Source: Dehalococcoides mccartyi (GTDB lineage Bacteria; Chloroflexota; Dehalococcoidia; UBA2979). Taken from it: a stretch of DNA of 64,000 nt. Shown piece after piece: positions 43,601 through 54,962 of the stretch. The stretch is from contig CAMBFG010000001.1 in assembly GCA_945865925.1 (NCBI GenBank), positions 62,001 to 126,000 of the forward strand, written 5' to 3'. A model generated the notes under the pieces. That model worked only from the letters and a program-made list of their open reading frames with translations. It was not told where the DNA came from and did not search any database. The stretch's first letter is position 1. Every line of letters begins with the position of its first letter. Made by a program: the position numbers and the translations under genes.

Positions 43601-44803
43601 CTAGGATGCGTCCTGTACGAACGCTGGGAGCGAGAAGTTGAAATCGCTACCACCGCCCGATCTCGGTGTGACGTGGATTGAGCCTCCGTGAGCCTCGATG
43701 ACCTGTTTGCATACGGCGAGACCAAGCCCCATGCCAGGTGCATCCAGTTTTGTTGTTTCTGATCGGAAGAATGGTTCGAACACCTTCGCCGCGTCCTCGA
43801 ATGGCACACCCATGCCACGGTCGAGTACATGGACCTCTGGTCGGTGCGCAGGATCTCGAGTCACCACGACCTCGATGGGAGCGCCGGGAGGGCTGTACTT
43901 GTCTGCATTGCTCAGCAGATTTTGAAGGACGATCACCACACCGGTGGTGTCGCCGGACGCGGCGGGCAGGTCATCTTCTAGCGTCAATGAGATGGGACGC
44001 TGAGTCCTCCGACGCATCGACTCGACCACCTGTTCAGCGACGCCGCCGATATCCACAGGCATCAGAGCAGACGTGGCGTTAGCTCGGAGTCGTGTGAGGG
44101 CGAGCAAGTTCTCAACGATGCCCTGGAACCGTTCCCCCTCGGAGACGATGTCGGTCAGCGCCTGCTGTCGCGCTGGCTCTGGGAGTCGGTCGCCGCGTCG
44201 AAGCAACAACTGGCCGTTCCCAACGATCGTCGAGATCGGTGTCCGTAACTCGTGCGACACCAGACCGAGGAACTGGTCTTTGACGGCCATGGACTCCTGC
44301 ATCACCCGTTCTGCTTCCCGCTTCGCGGTGATGTCGCGGGCGATCTTGGAGGCGCCCACGATTCGGCCAGACCGGTCCCGGACCGGTGAGACGGTGATGG
44401 AGATGGGGACGAGGCGCCCATCCGATCGCTGTCGCATCGTTTCGAAATGGTCGACACGCTGCCCGCTGCGTATCCGACGGAGGACTTCGTCTTCTTCGTC
44501 CTGATGCTCCGCCGGGATGATCATCCGAATTGAGCGGCCGATCGCCTGTTCCGCGGTGTATCCGAACAGCCGTTCAGCCCCGGGGTTCCAGGTGCGGATG
44601 ATGCCGTTGAGGTCCTTGCTGACGATGGCGTCGTCCGACGAGTCGACGATCGCAGCGAGGTGAGCGAGTGCGTTCTCGGCCTCGCTGAGCTCGGGGACGT
44701 CCGTGATGAGGTCGCTCAGATCCTCGTCGGTGGGAACGTTCGGGGATTGGGCCTCAGGGTGCTGATCGTCGATGCGCGCGCCATTCGACTTTGAGCGCGG
44801 CAT
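43601..44803 (-). CDS. PAS-domain sensor histidine kinase (cytoplasmic)
   Basis: A 400-aa kinase with no transmembrane helix. A PAS domain (about residues 48-160; GIIRTWNPGAERLFGY) precedes a HisKA domain with the phosphoacceptor in SHELRTPIS (about 183-191) and an HATPase domain with N box NLLSNADKYSPPG and G boxes (GMGLGLAVCK). ATG 44803 follows GGGAG by six bases. The signal sensed by the PAS domain is unknown. It heads a kinase-receiver-receiver operon, with the phosphate targets encoded downstream. Confidence 0.92.
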   Translation of the reverse strand: MPRSKSNGARIDDQHPEAQSPNVPTDEDLSDLITDVPELSEAENALAHLAAIVDSSDDAIVSKDLNGIIRTWNPGAERLFGYTAEQAIGRSIRMIIPAEHQDEEDEVLRRIRSGQRVDHFETMRQRSDGRLVPISITVSPVRDRSGRIVGASKIARDITAKREAERVMQESMAVKDQFLGLVSHELRTPISTIVGNGQLLLRRGDRLPEPARQQALTDIVSEGERFQGIVENLLALTRLRANATSALMPVDIGGVAEQVVESMRRRTQRPISLTLEDDLPAASGDTTGVVIVLQNLLSNADKYSPPGAPIEVVVTRDPAHRPEVHVLDRGMGVPFEDAAKVFEPFFRSETTKLDAPGMGLGLAVCKQVIEAHGGSIHVTPRSGGGSDFNFSLPAFVQDAS

Positions 44804-44840
44804 GAGGGGCTCCCGGATCGATCAGCCGAATCTGCTGAGC

Positions 44841-44846
44841 AGACTA
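44841..44846 (-). promoter_or_regulatory. -10 candidate for the kinase operon
   Basis: TAGTCT lies about 38 bases before the kinase ATG. No matching -35 is evident. Confidence 0.25.
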
Positions 44847-44933
44847 TCCCGGCTATCCCTCCAGGAGATGTCGAAAGTCTCGCAATCCGGGCTCCGGGTG
44901 GCGCAAGAGTTGCGCAAGGTGGTGCCGTGCAAG

Positions 44934-45010
44934 TGGTCGGGGCGCGCGGATTCGAACCGCGGGCCTCTGCGTCCCAAACGCAGCGCTCTGCCAGGCTGAG
45001 CTACGCCCCG
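44934..45010 (-). tRNA. tRNA-Pro (anticodon TGG)
   Basis: A 77-nt cloverleaf on the minus strand: acceptor CGGGGCG/CGCCCCG, anticodon arm CTGCG-TTTGGGA-CGCAG with anticodon TGG, T arm GGTTCGAATCC, and an encoded CCA. A -10-like TACGAT (45019-45024) lies just upstream. Confidence 0.95.
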
Positions 45011-45054
45011 ACAGCCCGATCGTAACGGCTCCCGGCGTTCCGGCTACCCCGCAC

Positions 45055-45975
45055 CTACTCGGGAGCGATCATCGAGGTCTCCAGCAGGGAGTTCACTCGC
45101 AGGCGCAGGCCGTCCCGGCCCTCGTAATACCGGTCAATCAGGTCGGCGGTCTCCACGGTCAGGTCCTGGCGGCGGCCGGTCTGCGTCGCGAAGCGGAGGG
45201 CGCGGGCGGCGAGGCAGGCGTCGCGGAGGACGCCCACCAGCCCCTCGCGCCGTCGCTCGACCAGCCCGGTGATCGCGTCGACCAGCAGCGGGGGCAGTCG
45301 CCAGGCACGCGCCATCTCCACGCTGAGGTCATACGCGGTGAAGCCGAACGCGGAACGCTCAACCTCGTGCCAGGGGATCTCACCCCGCATCTGGATCGAG
45401 CGCACGATCGTGAGCCCCTGGGGGTCGTCTTCTTCCATGATCAGGCGACCGACGTCGTGGAAGAGGCCGGCCGCGTAGGCGTACTCGCGGCCCTCGACGC
45501 GTCGGGCGTACGCCAGCGAGGTCCCGATGTACGCCACCGCCACCGAGTACCGCCAGAAGTCGAGGTAGTCGAACGCGGTTGTTTCAATGGGCAGCGCCTT
45601 CACCGTCGTGATCAACAGCGCGGCGGAGTGGACTCGACGGAAGCCAACCGCGTTCACGCCGTCTTCCAGACTGCGGTGCGCGGTGCGGTCGGCCCACGGG
45701 CCTGGCCCCCGCGATACCGTCCGCATCCGCTTCTCCAGGTCGGGATCCAGGCGGATGACGTCAGGCAGCGCCATCATCGCGCCCGGTACAGACTCGTTCA
45801 GGCTCAGCAACTCGTACATAACGGCGGGAATGGGGTGCCGTAGCACGGCCTGCGCGGCGATGTCCGAGGCCGAAAGCGGCATAGCAACTCGTTTCGGGGT
45901 GCGGGAACGCAAGCCAGATCGTGGCTCGCGTTCACCCTCGACTACGCGGCCCTCATCTTCGACCGCGATGGTCAC
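45055..45975 (-). CDS. HDOD-domain protein
   Basis: A 306-aa protein dominated by an HDOD domain, a helical relative of HD phosphohydrolases used in bacterial signalling. The N-terminal helices (IPAVMYELLSL...) and a retained HD pair (AGLFHDVGRL, about residues 167-176) are visible. The start is GTG 45975; an in-frame ATG at 45882 (MPLSASD) would remove 31 unconserved residues and is equally possible. HDOD proteins often act with c-di-GMP or kinase systems, and such genes lie nearby; a link is only inferred. Confidence 0.8.
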   Translation of the reverse strand: MTIAVEDEGRVVEGEREPRSGLRSRTPKRVAMPLSASDIAAQAVLRHPIPAVMYELLSLNESVPGAMMALPDVIRLDPDLEKRMRTVSRGPGPWADRTAHRSLEDGVNAVGFRRVHSAALLITTVKALPIETTAFDYLDFWRYSVAVAYIGTSLAYARRVEGREYAYAAGLFHDVGRLIMEEDDPQGLTIVRSIQMRGEIPWHEVERSAFGFTAYDLSVEMARAWRLPPLLVDAITGLVERRREGLVGVLRDACLAARALRFATQTGRRQDLTVETADLIDRYYEGRDGLRLRVNSLLETSMIAPE

Positions 45976-46037
45976 ACAGGGAACACCCCCTGCGTCCGTC
46001 CGAGAAGGTCGTTTTGGAAATCGTCAGGAACGCGGTG

Positions 46038-46967
46038 TTAGTCGCGACGGCGCGCAACCCCTCGGATCTCGTCGAGGCTCTTGAGGCCCTCAGTGGCGCA
46101 CCAGGCCTCGAACTCATCGAGGATGCGCCAGGCGGCTGACGGGTCGAGGAAGGACGCCGTGCCGATCTGGACTGCGGTCGCGCCGGCCATGATGAACTCG
46201 ACGACATCGGTGCCTGTCATCGCGCCGCCCGAGGCCACCACGGGGAACTCGACGACCGAGGACGCGAGCCAGACCTGACGCAGGGCGATCGGCTTGATCG
46301 CGGGGCCGGAGAGCCCGCCGAAGATGTTGGCGAGCACCGGACGGCGTCGCTTCACGTCAATCGCGAGGGCTGGGACGGTGTTCATCACCGTGATGCCGTG
46401 CGCGCCGGCTTCCTCGACCGCACGGGCGATCGGGCGGATGTCGTTCACGTTGGGCGTCAGTTTCACGAGGAACGGCAGCGAGGTGTTTGCTGCCACTTCA
46501 CGGACGACGGCCGCCGCCGCGCGCGGGTCCTGGCCGAACTCCATCCCGCCGGCCTCGACGTTCGGGCAGGAGACGTTCACCTCGAGGCCGGCGACACCGG
46601 GGACGCCATCGAGGCGTGCGGCGAGGGTGCCGTACTCTTCCAGCGTCTCGCCCATGATGTTGACGATGGCGGGGACGGACCACTTCTCCCAGACCGGCGC
46701 GACCTGCGCGATCAGGGCGCTGACACCGATGTTCTGGAAGCCGATGGCGTTGATCATCCCGGCGGCCGTCTCGACCGTCCTCGGCACGCCGTTGCCACGT
46801 CGCGGCTTGAGCGTCGTCCCCTTGGAGACGAGCGCGCCGAGGCGTTCGACGTCGTAGTGCTTGGCGATCTCGACACCGTTGGAGAAGGTGCCGGACGCGG
46901 TCATGATCGGGTTGCGCAGGCGCAACTCGACTTTGTGGTGCGGGGCGAGGTTGACGCTGAGGTCCAC
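46038..46967 (-). CDS. pyrD: Dihydroorotate dehydrogenase, class 1B catalytic subunit
   Basis: A 309-aa FMN enzyme oxidising dihydroorotate to orotate. The catalytic Cys of class 1B is in VNVSCPN (near residue 132), and the FMN-binding GGAMTGTD and IGTASFLD segments are present. Class 1B enzymes need PyrK, which is encoded at 50198-50977 in the pyr operon. pyrD itself stands about 3.2 kb away, outside that operon, with no PyrR-like leader visible. GTG 46967 has AAGGA five bases upstream. Confidence 0.94.
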   Translation of the reverse strand: MDLSVNLAPHHKVELRLRNPIMTASGTFSNGVEIAKHYDVERLGALVSKGTTLKPRRGNGVPRTVETAAGMINAIGFQNIGVSALIAQVAPVWEKWSVPAIVNIMGETLEEYGTLAARLDGVPGVAGLEVNVSCPNVEAGGMEFGQDPRAAAAVVREVAANTSLPFLVKLTPNVNDIRPIARAVEEAGAHGITVMNTVPALAIDVKRRRPVLANIFGGLSGPAIKPIALRQVWLASSVVEFPVVASGGAMTGTDVVEFIMAGATAVQIGTASFLDPSAAWRILDEFEAWCATEGLKSLDEIRGVARRRD

Positions 46968-47049
46968 CGCAGTCCTTACGCACAGTCCTTCGCTCGGCTG
47001 GGGTCATCCCATCATACGTGGGCTTCGCCGCTGTCACTCGAGGGTGCAA

Positions 47050-47074
47050 GAAGGGCGCCCATCGGGCGCCCTTC
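47050..47074 (-). terminator. Terminator-like hairpin between zinc-ribbon gene and pyrD
   Basis: An 11-bp perfect stem (GAAGGGCGCCC / GGGCGCCCTTC) with a 3-base loop follows the zinc-ribbon gene by 23 bases. The stem is symmetric and could work on either strand; the T tail is weak. Confidence 0.5.
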
Positions 47075-47097
47075 CGTGCTGCGACCGGAGACTTGGC

Positions 47098-47382
47098 TTA
47101 CGCCTCGTCAGCCAGGGCGACGTCATTCTGCTTGGACGAGCGCCAGCCGCCTCGGTTGAGGTCGCTGCGGAGGGTGTTCGTCTGTTCCCACATCACGGAG
47201 TCATTCGAGTTCGAGAACGAACGGCGGACGCCACAGCGCTTGCAGACGCCTTCGCTCTCGCGGCCGTTCGGGGTCTCGATGGCCCAGTGGTGGACACACT
47301 TCGGTGCGCCCGTCGGCACCTCGACCTGGGGGGCCGGGGCGATGGCGGGTTGGGGTTGCTTCGGGCTCGCTACGCGCGGCAT
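47098..47382 (-). CDS. Small zinc-ribbon-like protein
   Basis: A 94-aa protein. After a Pro-rich N-terminus comes KCVHHWAIETP...GVCKRCGVRRSFSNS (about residues 31-62), a CxHH/CxxC arrangement that could bind one zinc. Similar small HHW...GVCKxCG...F.NS proteins occur widely in Chloroflexota by my recollection; their function is not known to me. I start at ATG 47382 behind GAGAG; a TTG at 47400 would add six residues. It has a structured leader (47419-47489). Confidence 0.65.
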   Translation of the reverse strand: MPRVASPKQPQPAIAPAPQVEVPTGAPKCVHHWAIETPNGRESEGVCKRCGVRRSFSNSNDSVMWEQTNTLRSDLNRGGWRSSKQNDVALADEA

Positions 47383-47418
47383 TCGCTCTCTCACTTCCAA
47401 CGAGGGCGGCCCCCTATG

Positions 47419-47489
47419 GGTTCAGCCTGCCGTCTTCGTCACTGCCGTCCGAGGCGGGACTCCCGCCCCGGAGTGCCGGGTGCTGAACC
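47419..47489 (-). promoter_or_regulatory. Closed RNA domain in the zinc-ribbon gene leader
   Basis: On the minus strand GGTTCAGC (47489-47482) pairs perfectly with GCTGAACC (47426-47419), enclosing a GGCGGG-AGT-CCCGCC hairpin and other GC-rich segments. It ends about 37 bases before the ATG. It looks like a folded leader RNA, but I cannot match it to a known class. Confidence 0.4.
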
Positions 47490-47594
47490 GGCTGCTGGCT
47501 TACGGATCATGCCTCGGGTGCCATCTAAAGATCAAACCTTTTTGTGCTAAACAAGTGTAAAAGTGCATCAATCCCGGGGTGAAGGGGCTTCTGG

Positions 47595-47609
47595 CACTCC
47601 TCAGGAGTG
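47595..47609. repeat. 15-bp palindrome, possible operator
   Basis: CACTCC-TCA-GGAGTG is a perfect inverted repeat about 38 bases upstream of the mrp -10 box. It fits a dimeric regulator's binding site. Confidence 0.35.
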
Positions 47610-47646
47610 GGATTTCCGCCGAATGGGCGGTATCGAGGCCTCCGCC

Positions 47647-47652
47647 TATACT
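47647..47652 (+). promoter_or_regulatory. mrp promoter -10 box
   Basis: TATACT is close to consensus; the -35 region is poor. The predicted start near 47659 gives a leader of about 135 bases. Confidence 0.45.
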
Positions 47653-47671
47653 CGGAGGACACCCGGTTCCA

Positions 47672-47763
47672 GCCCGGCGGGGTGACTCCACCCTACGCTG
47701 ACCGTGGTTAGCAATTTGAACGCTGGCGAGCCGGGCAAGGTTCCCTTCGCGCCTTCTGGCGCG
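47672..47763 (+). ncRNA. Three-way-junction-like leader RNA before mrp
   Basis: P1 pairs GCCCGGC (47672-47678) with GCCGGGC (47730-47736). Inside are two hairpins: GGGTG/CACCC with loop ACTC (47680-47693) and GCTGACC/GGTTAGC (47697-47712, one G-T pair), then a 17-base joining strand. A further hairpin CGCGCC-TTCT-GGCGCG (47748-47763) follows before the start codon. This is the layout of a riboswitch aptamer plus expression platform. It matches no class I know. Confidence 0.4.
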
Positions 47764-47793
47764 TGGTTCTGTCCGCTCCCAAGCCCGTAAGGA

Positions 47794-48834
47794 ATGGCCA
47801 ACTTGGCTGATCAGAACGCCGTGCTTGCGGCGCTCCGGACCGTGAACGATCCGGAACTGCACCGCGACATTGTTTCCCTCAACATGGTCCGCGACCTCGC
47901 CATCGAGGGCCCCACCGTCCGCTTCTCCGTCGTCCTGACGACACCGGCCTGCCCCCTCCGCGAGACCATCGACAAGGATGTTCGCGCTGCCCTGGGCGTC
48001 ATCGGCGTGAGCGACATCCAGATCGACTGGGGTGCCGAAGTGCGCACCACCAGCCGTCCAGACGGCCCGAAGAAGATCGAGGGCGTCCGCAACGTCATCG
48101 CCGTCGCGTCCAACAAGGGTGGCGTGGGCAAGTCCAGCGTCTCCGTGAACCTTGCGGTCGCCCTCGCGCGGCTCGGCGCGAGCGTCGGGCTGCTCGACGC
48201 GGACATCACCGGCCCCAACATCCCCACGATGCTCGGCATCGAGGGTGGCCTTCAGGCCTCCGGACAGAACGGCCTCCGCGCCGTCGAGACGTTCGGGATC
48301 AAGGCCGTCTCGATCGGCTTCGTCCTGCCGAAGGGCACACCGGTCGTCTGGCGCGGGCCGATGATCGGCACCGGTGTCCGCCAGTTGATGCACGATGTCG
48401 ACTGGGGCGACCTCGACTACCTCATCATCGACCTGCCGCCGGGAACCTCGGACGCCTCGATGACGATGGCGCAGGACGCGCTGATCGCCGGCGCCGTCGT
48501 TGTGTCGACACCATCGAAAGTGTCGATCGAGGACGCCCAGAAGGCCGTCAGCATGTTCGACCGCCTCGGCATTCCCGTATTCGGCATCGTCGAGAACATG
48601 AGCAGCGATGTCTTCGGCCGCGGCGGCGCCCGCCAGGCGGCGGAGGACCTCGGCCTCGAGTTCCTTGGCGAGTTGCCACTGGACGCGCGCATCCGAGAGG
48701 GTGGCGATGGCGGGGTGCCCGTCGTCGTGGGCCACCCGGAGTCCGAGATCGCGCAGTCCTTCATCCACCTCGCAGAGCAGGTGGCAGCACGTTGTTCCGT
48801 CCTTCAGTTCGCCGGTGAGGCAGGTGTCCGATGA
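47794..48834 (+). CDS. mrp: Mrp/NBP35-family P-loop ATPase lacking the CxxC motif
   Basis: A 346-aa protein with an N-terminal MIP18/DUF59 domain (about residues 1-80) and a deviant Walker A ATPase domain (SNKGGVGKSS, about 106-115). Family members carry Fe-S clusters to target proteins. The CxxC pair that normally follows the ENMS segment is absent: it reads ENMSSDVFGRGG, and only two cysteines remain in the protein. The ATG abuts the purine run AAGGA, whereas a TTG three codons on has better spacing, so the start is uncertain. It overlaps the next gene (ATGA). Confidence 0.9.
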   Translation: MANLADQNAVLAALRTVNDPELHRDIVSLNMVRDLAIEGPTVRFSVVLTTPACPLRETIDKDVRAALGVIGVSDIQIDWGAEVRTTSRPDGPKKIEGVRNVIAVASNKGGVGKSSVSVNLAVALARLGASVGLLDADITGPNIPTMLGIEGGLQASGQNGLRAVETFGIKAVSIGFVLPKGTPVVWRGPMIGTGVRQLMHDVDWGDLDYLIIDLPPGTSDASMTMAQDALIAGAVVVSTPSKVSIEDAQKAVSMFDRLGIPVFGIVENMSSDVFGRGGARQAAEDLGLEFLGELPLDARIREGGDGGVPVVVGHPESEIAQSFIHLAEQVAARCSVLQFAGEAGVR

Positions 48835-49934
48835 CCCACGAAACGTTGATGGTGCTGGCCGCAGCCGATGAAGGCGCGCCAGGCCGGACTCGTTCGACCC
48901 TCGCTGGCTCGATGATCGCGGGCCGCCGTCGTCCCGACACGACCGCGAAGCCCGCTGCCAAGCCCACCGCGGCCGAGAAGCCGGTCGTGAAGCGTCGCGC
49001 CGCCACGAAGCCCGTTGCCGAGGGCGAGGAGCGCCCGACGCGCACCCGTCGCCCTCGCGCGGCCGCCGCCGAGGCCGAAGCGCCAACTGAGGCCGCGCCC
49101 ACCGCTGAGGCGCCTGCGGAGGCTGCACCCCCTCGCCGTCGTCGCACCACGCGTTCGGCCGAGCCGGAGGCCGCCGCAGTCGCCGCCGAGGCCCCTGCCG
49201 CCGATGCACCTCGTGTCGTCTCCCGCCGCCGCCGCACGACCAGCGATGAGCCCGCCGAGACTGCATCCGCGCCGGTTGCGGAGCCCTCCACTACTGCGCC
49301 CGTCGCGATCCCCTCGACCGGCATCCCGGATGGCACTGCGACGGAGATCGGTCGACTGCGCGCGCTCGTCGAGGCGCAGCGGGTCACTCTCGCGGAGTTG
49401 AAGGCAGGCATGCTGACGCTGGCGCAGCAGGTGGACCAGAGTGGGCACCGCCCGCGCCTCGCCGTCTTTGTGGACGTGCCGAACCTCATGTACGGCGTGG
49501 AGAACGGCCGCACGGTCCACATGGGCCGTCTCCTGGACATGCTGCGCGAAGGCCGCGAACTCGTGCGCGCCACGGCGTACTGCCCGATCTCGGACGACCC
49601 TCGTGAGCCGGTCCAGCAGCAGAAGTTCGTCGCGCCGTTCGTGCCGTTCGACTACCGGATCGTCACGAAGCCGCTGAAGCGCTTCGCGGACGGCTCGATC
49701 AAGGGCAACTTCGACGTCGAGATGGCGATCGACATGGTGCATATCTCAGAGCGCGTGGACATCATCGCGATCGTCTCGGGTGACGCCGACTTCGCCCGGG
49801 CTGTCGAGTCGGTGCAGGGCGAAGGCGTCCACGTCGAGGTGGTCGCGTTCCTCGGCTCTACGTCACTCGAGATGCGTGCGCTGGCCGACCGTTACCTGCA
49901 GTTGGACCGCCACGCGGAGTGGCTCGTCTCCTAG
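48831..49934 (+). CDS. NYN-domain (LabA/DUF88-like) protein with disordered N-terminus
   Basis: A 367-aa protein. Residues about 25-180 are Ala/Pro/Arg/Glu-rich and probably disordered. The C-terminal half (about 200-367) is a NYN/PIN-like domain with the acidic residues in FVDVPNL, KGNFDVEMAIDM and VSGDADF, the usual metal-binding set for RNA cleavage. Activity is inferred. It overlaps mrp by four bases, so the two are translated together; the link between Fe-S handling and an RNase-like protein is unexplained. Confidence 0.82.
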   Translation: MTHETLMVLAAADEGAPGRTRSTLAGSMIAGRRRPDTTAKPAAKPTAAEKPVVKRRAATKPVAEGEERPTRTRRPRAAAAEAEAPTEAAPTAEAPAEAAPPRRRRTTRSAEPEAAAVAAEAPAADAPRVVSRRRRTTSDEPAETASAPVAEPSTTAPVAIPSTGIPDGTATEIGRLRALVEAQRVTLAELKAGMLTLAQQVDQSGHRPRLAVFVDVPNLMYGVENGRTVHMGRLLDMLREGRELVRATAYCPISDDPREPVQQQKFVAPFVPFDYRIVTKPLKRFADGSIKGNFDVEMAIDMVHISERVDIIAIVSGDADFARAVESVQGEGVHVEVVAFLGSTSLEMRALADRYLQLDRHAEWLVS

Positions 49935-49948
49935 CCCGAGGCGTCCCG

Positions 49949-50185
49949 CTACTTCTGATCCTCGTCACCGCGCATCAGCCACTCGCGCTCCCGGCGGGTG
50001 CGCTTCGCGCCGCCGCTCGCGAGGGCAGTGCCGCTGGTGACGGCGGCGACGAACGCGCCCCCCAGCAGTCCGAGGCCGAGGCCGAAGACCCAGCCGAGCA
50101 GTGCCGGCTCCGTCTGCCAAACAAACCCGCCCACGATGATGCCGAGGATGGCGCCCAGCCCAACGATCAGGTGATGCGGTTTCAC
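49949..50185 (-). CDS. Small two-helix membrane protein at the end of the pyr operon
   Basis: A 78-aa protein with two transmembrane helices (about residues 6-24 and 29-52) and a charged, basic-acidic tail (KRTRREREW...). It starts at GTG 12 bases after pyrK, so it is likely the last gene of the pyr transcript. It is not recognised. It might anchor or modulate a partner, but there is no evidence for a pyrimidine role. Confidence 0.55.
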   Translation of the reverse strand: MKPHHLIVGLGAILGIIVGGFVWQTEPALLGWVFGLGLGLLGGAFVAAVTSGTALASGGAKRTRREREWLMRGDEDQK

Positions 50186-50197
50186 CTCGACGCTCGG

Positions 50198-50977
50198 CTA
50201 CGCGTACAGGTCGCGGAGTTCGAACATCGGCCCGTCGTGACAGACGAGGCGGACGCCCCCGCGCTTCGGGAAGACGGCGCACGAGTAGCAGATGCCGAGG
50301 CCGCAGGCCATGCGTGCCTCCAGCAAACCCTGCACGGGCTTGCGGATGCCAGCGTCGGCGGCGACACGGTGAAGCGCCTCGAACATCGCGTCCGGGCCGC
50401 AGGCGAAGGCCTGGTCGCACCACGGCAACAGCCGCTGGAACGGCACCGTCACTCGTCCCGTCTCGCCGAGCGATCCGTCCTCGGTCGCGACGACGAGCTC
50501 GACCTCGGGTGGCAACAGGTGGGCGGGGAAGATCTGCGGTGTCCCGCGCCCGCCGAGGACCAGTGTGACCTCGCGGCCCTCACGGACGAGGTCGTCGGCC
50601 AGCCAGATCAGCGGCGCTGAGCCGATACCGCCACCGACCAGCAGCATCTTCTGCACGCGCTCCCGAGGCTCGAAGCCGCGCCCCAGCGGGCCGACCAGAC
50701 GCACGGCGTCGCCCTCGCGGCGTCGGGCGAGCCAGTCCGTGCCGCGGCCGACGAGGTCGAACAGCAGCGCGAACTCGCGACGGCCATCGACACCCACGCG
50801 CCGGCGATGGATGGAGAGGGCGCGACCGAGCAGTGGATCCCAGCCCTCGCCGCAGTAGGCCATGACGAACTGGCCCGGGACAGCGGAGGCATACGCCTCG
50901 GGTTCCGCGAACCAGAGGATGTGCGTGTTGCCGTAGAGCCGCTGCGACTCGGTCACTTCGACGGTGGTGGACTTCAC
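50198..50977 (-). CDS. pyrK: Dihydroorotate dehydrogenase electron transfer subunit
   Basis: A 259-aa FAD/2Fe-2S protein passing electrons from PyrD to NAD+. The FAD-binding RALSIH lies near residue 52, the nucleotide-binding LLVGGGIGSAPL near 112-123, and the 2Fe-2S ligands near the C-terminus are C-x4-C-x2-C-x12-C (starting in MACGLGICYSC). GTG 50977 overlaps the HAD stop. Its partner gene pyrD lies separately at 46038-46967. Confidence 0.93.
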   Translation of the reverse strand: MKSTTVEVTESQRLYGNTHILWFAEPEAYASAVPGQFVMAYCGEGWDPLLGRALSIHRRRVGVDGRREFALLFDLVGRGTDWLARRREGDAVRLVGPLGRGFEPRERVQKMLLVGGGIGSAPLIWLADDLVREGREVTLVLGGRGTPQIFPAHLLPPEVELVVATEDGSLGETGRVTVPFQRLLPWCDQAFACGPDAMFEALHRVAADAGIRKPVQGLLEARMACGLGICYSCAVFPKRGGVRLVCHDGPMFELRDLYA

Positions 50978-51635
50978 GCGACACCTCCGAGGAGCAACGT
51001 ACCGACCTCGGCTAGGGTGTCGAAGACGTGTGTCGCGCCTTCCGCACGGAGGTGGGCAGCGGTTCGCGCGCCGGTGATGCCGATGACGTAGGCGAGGCCG
51101 GCGTCACGGCCGCAGTTCATGTCGAACTCGGTGTCGCCGACGAGCGCAGCCTCGGCGGGTAGGACATCGAGAGCGCGGAGGGCGAACAGCGCCGCTTCCG
51201 GCGAGGGCTTCGGATGCGAGGCAGTATCACGCCCGACGATCGAGCCGAAGCGGCCGTCCCAGCCCTGTACGGTCACCATCAGCCGCCCGCCGAACTCGTT
51301 CTTGTTCGTGACGACGCCGAGGGCGACACCGGCGGCGCTCAGCGCATCGACGAGGGCATGCGCACCGGGGTTTGGCGGCGTCCGCTGGATGTACTCGGTG
51401 TAGTAGAGGTCCTGGTACGACGTGTACATCGCCTGCGACTCTTCGGTGCCCACGCCCGTGAGTTCGCGCGCGACCACCTCCATCGGTGGCCCGATGCGTG
51501 GCAGGACGGCCTCGATGGTCACCGGGTGCCCGTGGCGGGCGAACGCCTCCACGGTGGCCTCCGCGATCGTGGGGAGCGAGTCGACGAGCGTGCCATCGAG
51601 GTCGAAGAGGGCGGCGCGGACGGCGGGCGTACCCA

Positions 51636-51636
<1 letters not shown>
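50974..51636 (-). CDS. HAD-superfamily phosphatase
   Basis: A 220-aa phosphoglycolate-phosphatase-like HAD enzyme. Motif I is FDLDGTLVDS (about residues 11-20), motif II VVTNK, motif III KPSP and motif IV GDTEFD. Its place between carB and pyrK suggests a nucleotide or sugar phosphate substrate, but nothing in the sequence fixes it. GTG 51636 overlaps the carB stop by one base (TAGTG). Confidence 0.85.

Positions 51637-54958
<3,322 letters not shown>

Positions 54959-54962
<4 letters not shown>

Larger units (their letters stand above)
47383..47793. other. Large divergent intergenic region with two structured leaders
   Basis: This 411-base stretch is gene-free. It holds a closed stem-loop domain for the zinc-ribbon transcript (47419-47489, minus), an AT-rich patch (about 47525-47570), a 15-bp palindrome (47595-47609), a -10 box (47647-47652) and a three-way-junction-like element (47672-47763) before mrp. 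Confidence 0.6.

Noticed and set aside
47672-47763. TPP, SAM, cobalamin or FMN riboswitch
   Set aside because: The hallmark conserved strings of these classes are absent although the overall layout is riboswitch-like.
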